DNA from: Paenibacillus sp. MAEPY2
Lineage (GTDB): Bacteria > Bacillota > Bacilli > Paenibacillales > Paenibacillaceae
Length of the DNA stretch: 64,000 nt
Reading direction: 5' to 3'
Assembly (NCBI RefSeq): GCF_000499205.1
Contig: NZ_AWUK01000006.1
Coordinates: 169,231-233,230, forward strand
Shown: one piece after another, positions 8,713 through 17,822 of the stretch
Position numbering within the stretch: the stretch's first letter is position 1
How the letters are laid out: the number at the start of each line of letters is the position of its first letter
Translations under genes and position numbers: made by a program
The notes under the pieces: model-generated
Seen by the model: only the letters and a program-made list of their open reading frames with translations
Database searches by the model: none
Told to the model about the DNA's origin: nothing

Positions 8713-8750
8713 AACGAGCCCTAGAAGCGATTCTAGAGGCTCGTTTTATT
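8713..8750. terminator. Bidirectional terminator between tetR and dhaKL
   Basis: ACGAGCC-CTAGAA, loop GCGA, TTCTAG-AGGCTCGT followed by TTTATT on the plus strand; the minus side also reads into TTTCG. It separates convergent genes. Confidence 0.85.
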
Positions 8751-8786
8751 GATCATTTTTAAGTTACGGACTGCATACACACATGT

Positions 8787-10556
8787 TTATTGCATTGACT
8801 CCGACAGCTCTGTGAAAATAACCCCCAGCGCATATGCGCCAGCATCCGGGTATCCAAGACTGCGATCACCAACAGCACCCGCGCGGCCCATGCGTGCCAC
8901 GATGTCTTCTGTTTTCTTCGCACCCTCTACTGCCGCTTCAGCTCCTTTCGCAAACGCCGTTTTGAAGTCGTCTCCGGACTTCGCACTTTGTGTCCAGGCA
9001 TCGGCACAAGGAACGAGTGCGTCGATCAATGTTTTGTCACCTGCAACGGCACCACGTCCGAAGGAACGCTCTCCTGTCGATTGAATCCCTTGTACTGCCG
9101 CCTGCATCATATCAGCGAATTCGGCAACATTCAATTGCTGTTTGTCACCTACAGCTTTGCCTGCCGCCCGGAATGCCGATCCCCAGATTGGGCCGGATGC
9201 ACCGCCGCAGTATTCCATAATGACAAGAGAGCAGGCATCCAGGAATGAACCGATATTCTTTTTCTCTTCGTTGACGATATGGTTCCATTCGCGCTTGAGC
9301 TGTCTGAACCCTTTCGCTACGCTCATACCAAAGTCACCGTCACCCGCATGGGAATCCAGTTCACAGAACGGCACTTCGTTCTTAATAATGATCTCACTCA
9401 TCTTATCGATCAGGTAGACGATATTATCCAGGGAAAATTGATTGTTGTTGATTACCGCAGATGATGCAGGTGTCTCTACTTCATAGGATACAGGCGCATC
9501 TTCAGTCACGACGGCTTCCAACGCTTCGGAATAAGCTACTTGCGCTGCCGGAGGACCAGACACTTTGAACGCCGGTGTGTCACTTTCCTTGAACAACAAC
9601 GTCTTCAGTTCCTCGTCCAGTTTCAGGATGGTTACCGATGCACCTGCCATATCGATGCTCGTCATGTAATTGCCAACAAATGTAGTAGCTATATGCAGAC
9701 CTGAACGCTGTGCCAGCTCACGCTGAACCGAGTTGTTGAGCAGATAAAGCTCCTGTAAAGGTGTAGCCCCGAAGCCATTGACAAGCACAGCAATCTCCGC
9801 GGATGCGCCGTTGTCCAGCTTCATGTCTGCAAGCAGCGCTTCAACCATGCGTCCTGCAAGCTCATCTGCAGATACCAATTTCTCGCGGCGAATGCCTGGC
9901 TCACCATGAATTCCTACCCCGAATTCCATCTCATCTTCAGCGATTTCGAATGTCGGTGTACCTTTGGCAGGCACAGTACAGGAGGTAAATCCAAATCCAA
10001 TGCTGCGTACGTTCTGCGCTGCTTTCTCGGCAACAGATTTCACCTCTGCCAGACTGCGGCCTTCTTCGGCTGCGGCTCCAGCAATTTTGTGTACCAATAC
10101 GGTTCCGGCAACGCCACGACGTCCCACCGTATACAGACTGTCTTGTACAGCGATATCATCCTCAACCCGTACATATTGCACGTCAATGCCATCTTCCTCT
10201 GCAAGATGCGCCGCGTTCTTAAAGTTCATCATGTCGCCGCTGTAGTTTTTGATGATTAACAGGGTGCCTTTCTTGGTGGCTGTTGCCTTGATCGCCTGAT
10301 ACACCTGAATCTGGGAAGGAGATGCGAATACATCTCCGCAAACCGCAGCATCCAGCATACCTTTACCAACGTAACCCGCATGAGCTGGTTCATGGCCGCT
10401 GCCGCCGCCACTGACGAGGCTGACTTTATCAGCCTGTATCTCTCTGCGTTTAATCACTTTATATTTCTTCAAAAATTCAAGCTCCGGGTGCGCCAGCGCA
10501 ATCCCGTTGCACATTTCCATGACCACATTTTCAGCCTGATTGATAATTTTCTTCAT
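8787..10556 (-). CDS. dhaKL: Dihydroxyacetone kinase, fused DhaK-DhaL (ATP-dependent)
   Basis: 589 residues combining both kinase domains. The N-terminal DhaK domain (about 1-330) shows SLVSGGGSGHEPAHAGYVG and GVGIHGEPGI, where the histidine binds dihydroxyacetone covalently as a hemiaminal. A linker of about 50 residues leads to the DhaL ATP domain (about 370-585) with HAGDGDFGMSVAKGF supplying the Mg-binding aspartates. Such fusions use ATP rather than the PTS phosphoryl donor. It starts one base after the gldA stop with AGGAGG inside the end of gldA. The pair converts glycerol to dihydroxyacetone and then to dihydroxyacetone phosphate. Confidence 0.93.
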   Translation of the reverse strand: MKKIINQAENVVMEMCNGIALAHPELEFLKKYKVIKRREIQADKVSLVSGGGSGHEPAHAGYVGKGMLDAAVCGDVFASPSQIQVYQAIKATATKKGTLLIIKNYSGDMMNFKNAAHLAEEDGIDVQYVRVEDDIAVQDSLYTVGRRGVAGTVLVHKIAGAAAEEGRSLAEVKSVAEKAAQNVRSIGFGFTSCTVPAKGTPTFEIAEDEMEFGVGIHGEPGIRREKLVSADELAGRMVEALLADMKLDNGASAEIAVLVNGFGATPLQELYLLNNSVQRELAQRSGLHIATTFVGNYMTSIDMAGASVTILKLDEELKTLLFKESDTPAFKVSGPPAAQVAYSEALEAVVTEDAPVSYEVETPASSAVINNNQFSLDNIVYLIDKMSEIIIKNEVPFCELDSHAGDGDFGMSVAKGFRQLKREWNHIVNEEKKNIGSFLDACSLVIMEYCGGASGPIWGSAFRAAGKAVGDKQQLNVAEFADMMQAAVQGIQSTGERSFGRGAVAGDKTLIDALVPCADAWTQSAKSGDDFKTAFAKGAEAAVEGAKKTEDIVARMGRAGAVGDRSLGYPDAGAYALGVIFTELSESMQ

Positions 10557-11696
10557 TTATTTCGCCTCCTGGCGAGCTTTGTATTCCGCACCGATCCGGT
10601 CAGCGGTAGCAATCGCACCGGCAACTTCAGTCACGGTGATAGGGAACGGCATCGCGTGAATCGATTCTTCCGGAATACAAGCAATCTCAGCCACTTTCAG
10701 CAGCTCTTCCTGGCTAATGGTATCTACACCGATGTCTGCGAGACATACCGGCAGACCAACTTCAAGACAGAAGTCGAGCACCTGGTGCAGCTCTTCAGTC
10801 GGGGCATTTTCAAGAACGAGCTGTGCGATCGTACCGAAGGCTACTTTTTCCCCGTGGAAGAAGTGATGTGTGCCTTCCAGAATGGTGAATCCGTTATGGA
10901 TCGCATGGGCTCCCGCCAGACCGCCGCTTTCGAATCCAAGACCGGACAGCAGAATATTCGTCTCTACGATATTTTCCAGCGCTTGGGTGACCATGTTGCT
11001 ATCACTTGCCACTTTCGCTTTTACACCGTCGCTGAGCAGCATTTCGTAGCACAATTTGGCCAGTGCAAGTGCAGCATTCGTCCCTACTGCGGAAGGTGTG
11101 TATCCTTCACGGGAACCCATTGGCAAACTTGCATTCACACGAGAGTATGATTTTGCTGTAGCTCTTGCTTCGAAGTATGTAGACAATGCATCACCCATAC
11201 CCGATACGAGGAAACGTGTTGGTGCGTTTGCGATAACCGTTGTATCCACAAGAACCACACTTGGACTTTGTTTGAAATAAGCGTAGTCATCAAAAGCACC
11301 TTCCGGCGTATACAACACGGCAGAGTGACTCGTTGGTGCATCTGTTGCTGCGATGGTTGGGCAGATGATCAACGCCTCGCCTTCTGCTACACATTTGGCT
11401 GCATCAATCGCTTTACCGCCGCCGAGACCGATAGTGCATGTACATCCTTTTTCCTTCGCAATTCCCTGCAAACGAGCGACTTCCTCGCGCGAACATTCTC
11501 CTCTAAAACCGCTTTCAACAAACGTTATATTGAATTTCTGTGCGGTTGCATCGAGCTTCGCTTTTACACGATTTACATCATCGGGATGCGCGATCAGTAA
11601 TGCAGATTCACCAAAAGATTTCACAAAGTAACCCAGGTTCAACAACTCATCTTCACCTTGCACGTACTTCGTTGGACTAATAAATGCTTTTCTCAT
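10557..11696 (-). CDS. gldA: Glycerol dehydrogenase
   Basis: 379 residues of the iron/zinc alcohol dehydrogenase superfamily. NAD binding: GLGGGKAIDAAK. Metal ligands are the aspartate in GMGDALSTYFEA and the histidines in GAHAIHNGF and HHFFHGEKVAFG. It oxidises glycerol to dihydroxyacetone with NAD. First gene of an operon with dhaKL; a sigma-A-like promoter lies at 11791-11819, and a PocR/AraC regulator is divergent, probably activating this unit in response to glycerol or dihydroxyacetone. Confidence 0.93.
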   Translation of the reverse strand: MRKAFISPTKYVQGEDELLNLGYFVKSFGESALLIAHPDDVNRVKAKLDATAQKFNITFVESGFRGECSREEVARLQGIAKEKGCTCTIGLGGGKAIDAAKCVAEGEALIICPTIAATDAPTSHSAVLYTPEGAFDDYAYFKQSPSVVLVDTTVIANAPTRFLVSGMGDALSTYFEARATAKSYSRVNASLPMGSREGYTPSAVGTNAALALAKLCYEMLLSDGVKAKVASDSNMVTQALENIVETNILLSGLGFESGGLAGAHAIHNGFTILEGTHHFFHGEKVAFGTIAQLVLENAPTEELHQVLDFCLEVGLPVCLADIGVDTISQEELLKVAEIACIPEESIHAMPFPITVTEVAGAIATADRIGAEYKARQEAK

Positions 11697-11790
11697 AATG
11701 ATATGCCTCCTATGGATGAAATAAGTTCGTTAAAGGTATCAATTACCGACATGCCTTCAACAAGGCCACCTGATGTAATTCTTGGATGAA

Positions 11791-11819
11791 CTTATACATT
11801 AAATTTTAAATACTCTCAA
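11791..11819 (-). promoter_or_regulatory. Predicted gldA-dhaKL promoter
   Basis: On the minus strand TTGAGA, 17-base spacer, TATAAG, about 95 bases before the gldA start. Confidence 0.55.
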
Positions 11820-11870
11820 TTAAATCTAAATATAACTCATGCATGTACGGGTTACAGTGGACTTTGATAA

Positions 11871-11887
11871 CAAATTATTATAATTTG
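11871..11887. promoter_or_regulatory. Perfect 17-bp palindrome in the gldA/regulator spacer
   Basis: CAAATTATTATAATTTG, eight-base arms around one T. It lies about 50 bases upstream of the gldA -35 box, in the 360-base divergent spacer. Candidate binding site for the PocR/AraC protein or another regulator. A second, looser inverted repeat is CATGAGATGGGT (11934-11945) with ACCCGTCATG (11970-11979). Confidence 0.4.
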
Positions 11888-11900
11888 CAATCGTAATTTT

Positions 11901-11928
11901 TTGCTTTTCAACGGAATCATGGTATCTT
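11901..11928 (+). promoter_or_regulatory. Possible promoter of the PocR/AraC regulator
   Basis: TTGCTT (11901-11906), 16-base spacer, TATCTT (11923-11928), about 130 bases before the start codon. Moderate match only. Confidence 0.35.
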
Positions 11929-12056
11929 ATTGTCATGAGATGGGTGAATTTTGACATCATCTATACATTACCCGTCATGAACTCATCTTAATATGTACAA
12001 CTTGCTAACTTTTAACGAACGTAATCATTCATCAGGTTAGCTATGGAGGTTCACCC

Positions 12057-13088
12057 ATGATTAAAGAATATCTGCATATTAATAAAATCCTCGACCTGAA
12101 TAAATGGAAGCGTCTACAGGATTCTCTTGCCACCGTGACCAAGCTGGCTATTCTAACCGTCGACTATAAAGGCATTCCCGTAACGAGTCATAGCAGCTGC
12201 CAGGCGTTTTGCCAAAATGTACGCAAAGATCCCGATCTGCTCCCCTACTGCCAGAAATGTGATTCTAGAGGGGGTCTGGAAGCCGTTCGCTTGAATGAGC
12301 CTTATGTCTACTTGTGCCATTTCAATATCGTAGACATCGCGATTCCAATCACGATCGATGGCAAATATATCGGCGCCGTAATGGCAGGACAAGTGAAGCT
12401 CGCTGACCCGGAGAAAGGGACGGATCTAGAACAGATCGTCACGTCCAAGAACGTGCCTATGCATGCTGCGAAGCTAAAAGAATTACAGGACGATTATGAC
12501 CAACTGCCTGTCATGACCTATGAAGAGGTTGTGAAAATTTCCAACATGCTTTCTTTACTCTGTAACTACATTGTCGAGGAAGCGCTCAACAAAAATTTGC
12601 TGGTGGAGATGTTCGAGAAAGCTTCGGGGAATCAGGAGTCTCTGAACCTGTCCACCATTTTGCCTGGATACTCCATCCGAAATATTGAGTCGATCAAAAA
12701 AGAAATGACCAATGCGATTGCGGATGCCTATCTCAAAAACAGTCCAAGTGAAACGGAAAGCTCCAACCTGGTGCTCCAACCTGCTTTTGAATACATTCAC
12801 AGTCACAAGAGTGAGCAAGTCTCGCTTAAACAAATGGCCGATCTGTGCCACCTGAGTCCAAGTTATTTTAGCAGGCTGTTTGCCAAGGAGACGGGTGAGA
12901 ACTTCACAACCTATATTGCACGGCTCAAAATCAAATGGGCGAAGCAATTGCTGGAAGTTACGGACATGCCCGTGTCACAGATTAGCGATGAACTGGGGTT
13001 CAATGAATCGGGGTATTTTATCAAAATATTCAAAAAGTTTGAGGAGATTACGCCTGCCCTCTATCGCAAATACATGCAGGAGCAATGA
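12057..13088 (+). CDS. PocR-domain AraC-family transcriptional regulator
   Basis: 343 residues. The N-terminal PocR sensory domain (about 10-175) has the cysteine-rich pattern CQAFCQNVRKDPDLLPYCQK and YLCHFNIVDIAIPI, known to bind small three-carbon compounds. The C-terminal AraC DNA-binding domain (about 240-340) has two helix-turn-helices: QMADLCHLSPSYFSRLFAKE and VSQISDELGFNESGYFIKIF. Start ATG 12057 follows GGAGG. It is divergent from gldA-dhaKL, the same arrangement as PocR-type activators of glycerol/propanediol genes, so it probably controls that operon. The ligand is not proven. Confidence 0.9.
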   Translation: MIKEYLHINKILDLNKWKRLQDSLATVTKLAILTVDYKGIPVTSHSSCQAFCQNVRKDPDLLPYCQKCDSRGGLEAVRLNEPYVYLCHFNIVDIAIPITIDGKYIGAVMAGQVKLADPEKGTDLEQIVTSKNVPMHAAKLKELQDDYDQLPVMTYEEVVKISNMLSLLCNYIVEEALNKNLLVEMFEKASGNQESLNLSTILPGYSIRNIESIKKEMTNAIADAYLKNSPSETESSNLVLQPAFEYIHSHKSEQVSLKQMADLCHLSPSYFSRLFAKETGENFTTYIARLKIKWAKQLLEVTDMPVSQISDELGFNESGYFIKIFKKFEEITPALYRKYMQEQ

Positions 13089-13243
13089 GCGAGTATAACC
13101 ATAAGCTTTTGTTAACCAGGAAAAGTTACCCAGAAAGAATCCAGTGATATCTTTTTCGTATCAAAGATGGGGTTAAAAGATATTTCACCTATTAATCTGC
13201 CATTGCTACAATGGAGTCCAGATTACTTAGGGAGGCGTCACAA

Positions 13244-14233
13244 ATGGAATATCGCAAATTGGGAAAGAGCGGTCTAACCGTCAGTGAAATTTCACTGGGC
13301 AACTGGATCACACATGGGGCACAAGTGGATGATGGAACAGCGAAAGCTTGTGTCCGGGCTGCTTTGGAGGCTGGCATCACGACATTTGATACAGCAGACG
13401 TCTATTCCAATACCAAGGCAGAAACCGTGCTGGGACAAGCACTTAAGGAGATACGCAGAGAGAGTATTGAACTTTGCACCAAAGTCTGTCATCCAACCGG
13501 CTCAGGTCACAATGATAGAGGACTTTCCCGCAAACATATCATGGAAGCCTGCAACGCTTCATTGCGTAGATTACAAACGGATTATATTGATGTGTATTAC
13601 GCTCACCGTTATGATCCACATACTCCACTGGAAGAGACATTTCTTGCGTTTGCGGATCTGGTTCGTCAAGGCAAGGTTCACTATATTGGAGTTAGTGAAT
13701 GGACTGCTGCTCAGATTGCACAAGGTTCCGCATTAGCTAAGGAGCTTCGCGTTCCCTTTATTGCGAGCCAACCACAGTATTCAATGTTATGGCGTGTGAT
13801 TGAGCAGGAAGTTGTGCCAGCAAGTATGCAAGCAGGTCTTGGCCAGATTACATGGTCTCCCCTGGCTCAGGGCATACTATCTGGTAAATATATTCCGAAC
13901 GAAGAGCTTCCAGCTGGATCACGTGCAGCGGCCGAGGCTGGAGCACCCTTTTTCAACAATCTGGCTGGCCGGTGGTTACGTGACGATGTTCTGACAGCTG
14001 TGCAGCAGCTTGTTCCATTGGCGAAAGAGACAGATCTGACACTCCCTCAACTCGCTGTTGCCTGGGTTCTCCAGCATCCGTATGTGTCATCCGTCATCAT
14101 TGGTGCATCCCGTCCTGAGCAAGTCTTTGAGAATGTGAAAGCCTCTGGTGTTCAACTGGATCGGGGCATCTTGTCCCGCATTGATGAAATATTGGGCGAA
14201 TGGATTGAGAGAGACCCTGCCCGGACAGGGTGA
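13244..14233 (+). CDS. Aldo/keto reductase
   Basis: 329-residue (beta/alpha)8 NADPH-dependent reductase of the Kv-beta/YghZ-like group. Catalytic residues are visible: Asp and Tyr in FDTADVYSNTKAE, Lys in ELCTKVCHP, and His in YYAHRYD. The C-terminal cofactor pocket reads SSVIIGASRPEQVFENV. Start ATG 13244 has GGGAGG eight bases upstream; the longer in-frame start lacks one. It converges with the LysR gene at 14265 after only 31 bases. Substrate unknown. Confidence 0.9.
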   Translation: MEYRKLGKSGLTVSEISLGNWITHGAQVDDGTAKACVRAALEAGITTFDTADVYSNTKAETVLGQALKEIRRESIELCTKVCHPTGSGHNDRGLSRKHIMEACNASLRRLQTDYIDVYYAHRYDPHTPLEETFLAFADLVRQGKVHYIGVSEWTAAQIAQGSALAKELRVPFIASQPQYSMLWRVIEQEVVPASMQAGLGQITWSPLAQGILSGKYIPNEELPAGSRAAAEAGAPFFNNLAGRWLRDDVLTAVQQLVPLAKETDLTLPQLAVAWVLQHPYVSSVIIGASRPEQVFENVKASGVQLDRGILSRIDEILGEWIERDPARTG

Positions 14234-14264
14234 CTTCCACTTTGAGAGTCTTCTGCAAATTGAT

Positions 14265-15182
14265 TCAATAAGATATGCTCAAAATTAAGAAGATGTCTTT
14301 TACTTCCACTACGTCGTCTACAATTTTCATAAAGCGTGAGATGACTTCCTGGTTCACGTCCGTCCGCCATGCCGTGTACAACGGTACGGAGGGCGGATTT
14401 TCTGTTAATGGGAGAAACACCACACCCTTTCGTTGGAACACGTCTACCGAAGAAGGAACAATCGAAATCCCCATGCCCGCTGCAACGAGATTCACAATGG
14501 TGTACATCTGAATGGCTTCCTGTGTAATACGAGGATCTACGCCATGCTCTCTGCAATAATCCAGAACAAGACGATGGAATGGAGAACCCAGATGCCGTGG
14601 GAATAAAATAAAATCCTCGTCTTTTAGCTCGGTTATCGACACCTGAGTCTGTGAAGCTAAAGGATGATGGTCCGGCAGCACAGCTATTAATGTTTCCGAC
14701 TGACAGACCCTGAACGACACAGATCGGGTATGATCCTGATATCGCAGAAATCCAATATGGATCTGTCCATCTTCCAGTGCCAGCAATTGTTCGGAAGAGG
14801 TCATCTCACACAAGGTTAGTTCAATCTTCGGGTACGCCGCTCGGAACTTTCTCAGCACTTCGACCATAATGCTCCCCGAAGCTGAATCTACAAAACCTAC
14901 TGTTAAATGTCCAATGATCCCCTGGTCAGCCTTCTGTGTAAGCTGGATGGATCGTTCAAGTTGGGCCATGATCAGCCTTGCCTGTTCCAGAAACACGGCA
15001 CCGGCCGGTGTGAGGCGAACCATTTTTTTGGTGCGTTCCAACAGTTTCACGCCCAGCTCTTCTTCCAGATTCTGAATCTGTTGGGTCAGTGGCGGCTGCG
15101 TCATATTTAATTTCTCTGCTGCACGGTGGAAATGAAGCTCTTCCGCCACGGTGATAAAGTATCGTAATTTTCGAATATCCAT
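14265..15182 (-). CDS. LysR-family transcriptional regulator
   Basis: 305 residues. The winged helix-turn-helix is at the N-terminus (ELHFHRAAEKLNMTQPPLTQ), followed by the linker helix and the two-lobed effector domain with the IHIGFLRYQ and AGMGISIVPS segments typical of the family. ATG 15182 is chosen over an upstream TTG. It is the last gene of a four-gene minus-strand operon (spacers 32, 12 and 14 bases), an unusual position for a LysR protein, which usually faces its target. Confidence 0.88.
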   Translation of the reverse strand: MDIRKLRYFITVAEELHFHRAAEKLNMTQPPLTQQIQNLEEELGVKLLERTKKMVRLTPAGAVFLEQARLIMAQLERSIQLTQKADQGIIGHLTVGFVDSASGSIMVEVLRKFRAAYPKIELTLCEMTSSEQLLALEDGQIHIGFLRYQDHTRSVSFRVCQSETLIAVLPDHHPLASQTQVSITELKDEDFILFPRHLGSPFHRLVLDYCREHGVDPRITQEAIQMYTIVNLVAAGMGISIVPSSVDVFQRKGVVFLPLTENPPSVPLYTAWRTDVNQEVISRFMKIVDDVVEVKDIFLILSISY

Positions 15183-15214
15183 ACGTCTGGTGTCCGTCCC
15201 TTCCAACTAGCCTA

Positions 15215-15685
15215 TTACTTCATTTGTTCCTGAACCCAGATGGCTGATTCAGCCAGCATCGTCATCAATTCAATAAAGTCCACGGCAATCTCCCGGATAG
15301 GTTGTTCACCCGCATCGTGGATCAACATCAGTACTTTGCCGGAAGTCTGATCCAGTATAGCGATGCTTCCTTCGCCAAATCCACCAATGGGAAATGGTCT
15401 TAGTTCAGCGGGCAACTCGTATTCCTTCTGATATTCACGATACACATCCAGGAACTCAGGATATGCCCAATTCAATTCTTTTACCGAATACAAGGCAGGA
15501 TCACCAAAGTTGCAAGCACCAAATTCAAGCAAGAGCTCGCGATAGGCTGCGGGCAAATTTACGTTATTCTTTTGCTCAAAATCCTCCATACTCTGTTGCG
15601 TTTCTGGAGTACAGCCTTTTCCCATAGTTGTATCGTAAGCTCTCACCAAAAGTTCACGAATCGGTTCCATTTCCGTAAGCTTCAC
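15215..15685 (-). CDS. SMI1/KNR4-family protein
   Basis: 156 residues. The N-terminal half has the family pattern: MEDFEQKNNVNLPAAYRELL with FGACNFGD, and later GGFGEGSIAILDQ. SMI1/KNR4 proteins are often immunity proteins for contact-dependent or polymorphic toxins, but many stand alone. No toxin is adjacent here; the gene is inside an operon with a threonine aldolase-like enzyme. Start GTG 15685, with AGGAGG seven bases upstream. Confidence 0.75.
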   Translation of the reverse strand: MKLTEMEPIRELLVRAYDTTMGKGCTPETQQSMEDFEQKNNVNLPAAYRELLLEFGACNFGDPALYSVKELNWAYPEFLDVYREYQKEYELPAELRPFPIGGFGEGSIAILDQTSGKVLMLIHDAGEQPIREIAVDFIELMTMLAESAIWVQEQMK

Positions 15686-15697
15686 TCGTATTCCTCC

Positions 15698-16801
15698 TTA
15701 ATATTTCACATGTTTCCGCAGCTCTCCATCCAGCCATTCCAGCGCTGAACGCAGCATGTCCTTGGGTACATTCGGATAACGATCTCCCGTTGAGAGTTCA
15801 AAAGCACAGCTGTGATCACTGGTCTGTTGCAAATATGAAGTAATCCCTATGTCGAATTGCTGAGCCATGGATGCCAGGATACGCTCCACTTCGGCTTGGG
15901 CCAACAGAATATGTACGTGAAACATATTGGAGACAGGCACTTCTGGCAACGTACGTATACCGTGACACGCATTTAACAAGGAAGCCAGTTCCTTGGCCTG
16001 CTCATAATAAAGCCCCATTTTGCCAATCCGTTCATTGAAATAATACTGAGAACTGAGGATATACGGATACAACCCGATCAGATCGCCGCCGTGACGCCGT
16101 TTCCATATTTTTGATTCTTGCATAACATCCGTATCCCCTGCCAATATGGCCCCTGCAATACCACCAATGCCTTTGTAAAACGACACATAGACACTATCAA
16201 ACAGACTGCAAATTTCGGCTGCTGTCTTCTGATAATAAGGCGAGATTTCGAACAGGCGTGCCCCGTCCAGATGAAGCTTGATTCCACGTTCACGACAATA
16301 GGATGAGATTGCCTCCAACTCTTCATACGCAGGTAATTGTCCTCCAATCTCGCGTTGAGGCAGTTCTAGCAGCAGACAGGAAATCTCCTCATCGATCCCC
16401 TCTACATCTTCCATTCGAATCAATCGGTCCTCGTCCGCCAGCAAAATGGATTCAATCTGGTGCAGCTCCTTCAGTCCGTCTTCCTCATGGATTTCCAGAT
16501 GAGATAAAGGGTGGTAGGCTACCCGCTTGATGCCTTTGCGGTCACACCAGATACGCAGCGCAATTTGCTGTGCCATCGTACCACTGGGGAAAAATACAGC
16601 CGCTTCCTTGCCCAGAACGTCAGCCATCTGCTGCTGGAATTGATCAATAATTTCGCCGTTGCCATAATGATCACTATATTGTTCCCCATCCACATGCGCC
16701 AGCACTTCCTGAAGCACTTTGACTTTACGGCTGCCATGGCCGCCTATAATAAACTCCGCCTGACCAAATGCTTCCGCTAACGTTAACTCTGTATCTTTCA
16801 A
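15698..16801 (-). CDS. Threonine aldolase / beta-eliminating lyase family enzyme
   Basis: 367-residue PLP enzyme of fold type I. Cofactor features: FPSGTMAQQIALR for phosphate binding, LHLDGARLFE for the pyridine-nitrogen aspartate, and VSFYKGIGGIAGA for the Schiff-base lysine. Family members cleave L-threonine or L-allo-threonine to glycine and acetaldehyde. The low-similarity C-terminus leaves other beta-hydroxy amino acids possible. The start appears to be TTG 16801, with AAGGAG nine bases ahead. It follows a LysR gene by 14 bases, so the two are probably one transcript. Confidence 0.85.
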   Translation of the reverse strand: MKDTELTLAEAFGQAEFIIGGHGSRKVKVLQEVLAHVDGEQYSDHYGNGEIIDQFQQQMADVLGKEAAVFFPSGTMAQQIALRIWCDRKGIKRVAYHPLSHLEIHEEDGLKELHQIESILLADEDRLIRMEDVEGIDEEISCLLLELPQREIGGQLPAYEELEAISSYCRERGIKLHLDGARLFEISPYYQKTAAEICSLFDSVYVSFYKGIGGIAGAILAGDTDVMQESKIWKRRHGGDLIGLYPYILSSQYYFNERIGKMGLYYEQAKELASLLNACHGIRTLPEVPVSNMFHVHILLAQAEVERILASMAQQFDIGITSYLQQTSDHSCAFELSTGDRYPNVPKDMLRSALEWLDGELRKHVKY

Positions 16802-16815
16802 GGTTATTCACTCCT

Positions 16816-17685
16816 TTATTGTTGTTCTGATTCTTTTTTCATTATCATCTGTACCAATGCATCCAGTGCTCCGGATAGATGCTCACTCCGTGAGTAGACA
16901 AACCCTACTTCCAACCTGCGATACGGATCAGGCAAAGATAACACTGTAACCTCGCCTCTATGTTCTGCTTTGGAAACCGAGGAGCGTGGGAGCAATGACA
17001 CACCCAACCCGGCAGATACGCCATTCATAATGGTGTGCAGTGTTCCGTATTCCGTGACATTGAGGGTGTGTACGCCTTGATCTTTCAAAAAGGCTTCTGC
17101 CTGATCGCGATGGGTACAGCCTACTTCAAAAAACAACATCGGTTTGCGCAATAAATCATGCAATTCGTGGGTTCCGGGTTCGGCAATCAATACCAATTCA
17201 TCGTCGTACACTTTCATATAACTCAGCTCAGGGTGGTCGACCGGGCCATATATTAAAGCCCCATGCAGCTCATGTTGAATGACCTGCTGATTCAGTTCAT
17301 GTGTACCACCTGTAATTAGCGAATGCTGGACCTCGGGGTAACATAAACGGTATTCAGCGAGCATCGGCGTCAGAAAATTGGAGGCTGCTGTCTCAATTGC
17401 GCCAAGACGAAGCACCCCTGCAGGTGGACTCCCGTTCTGCGTTGCCTGCTCCGCTTCATATAACAAATGTAATATTTTATCCGCATATCCCAGTAAATTC
17501 TCACCCGCTGGTGTGAGCGACATGCCCCGGTTGGAACGATGGAACAGTGGCACTTGCAGCTGATCTTCCAGCTGTTTGATTCGTGTTGTTACATTGGATT
17601 GCACATAATTCAGCGCTAATGCGGCTTTGCTAATACTGCCTTCGCGGGCAACCGCCTGAAATATTTTCAAATCTCCGGCATCCAT
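16816..17685 (-). CDS. LysR-family transcriptional regulator
   Basis: 289 residues. Helix-turn-helix GSISKAALALNYVQSNVTTR at about 16-35, then the two-lobed effector domain (VLRLGAIETAASNFLTP; GVSAGLGVSLLPRS). It leads the four-gene minus operon and is divergent from the quinone-reductase-like gene. A CTAT-N11-ATAG palindrome at 17708-17726, 22 bases before its start codon, is a good LysR box. The effector is unknown. Confidence 0.9.
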   Translation of the reverse strand: MDAGDLKIFQAVAREGSISKAALALNYVQSNVTTRIKQLEDQLQVPLFHRSNRGMSLTPAGENLLGYADKILHLLYEAEQATQNGSPPAGVLRLGAIETAASNFLTPMLAEYRLCYPEVQHSLITGGTHELNQQVIQHELHGALIYGPVDHPELSYMKVYDDELVLIAEPGTHELHDLLRKPMLFFEVGCTHRDQAEAFLKDQGVHTLNVTEYGTLHTIMNGVSAGLGVSLLPRSSVSKAEHRGEVTVLSLPDPYRRLEVGFVYSRSEHLSGALDALVQMIMKKESEQQ

Positions 17686-17707
17686 GCCCTGATCACCTGC
17701 TTGTTAT

Positions 17708-17726
17708 CTATAATCTGAATTGATAG
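17708..17726. promoter_or_regulatory. Candidate LysR-binding box (T-N11-A)
   Basis: CTAT at 17708-17711 and ATAG at 17723-17726 separated by 11 bases, the classic LysR T-N11-A dyad. It lies between the divergent LysR gene and the oxidoreductase. Confidence 0.55.
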
Positions 17727-17822
17727 TGACATTCATTTTTGTTCATTTTACGTGAATCTGACCCATCTGTACAATGAGGCTCAGTAGTAAATTTTTTATA
17801 TAGTCAGGGAGGAATTTTGAAA

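Noticed and set aside
10380..11150. Plus-strand open frame of 256 codons
   Set aside because: It is antisense to the dhaKL/gldA junction, and no family resemblance was seen in the translation.
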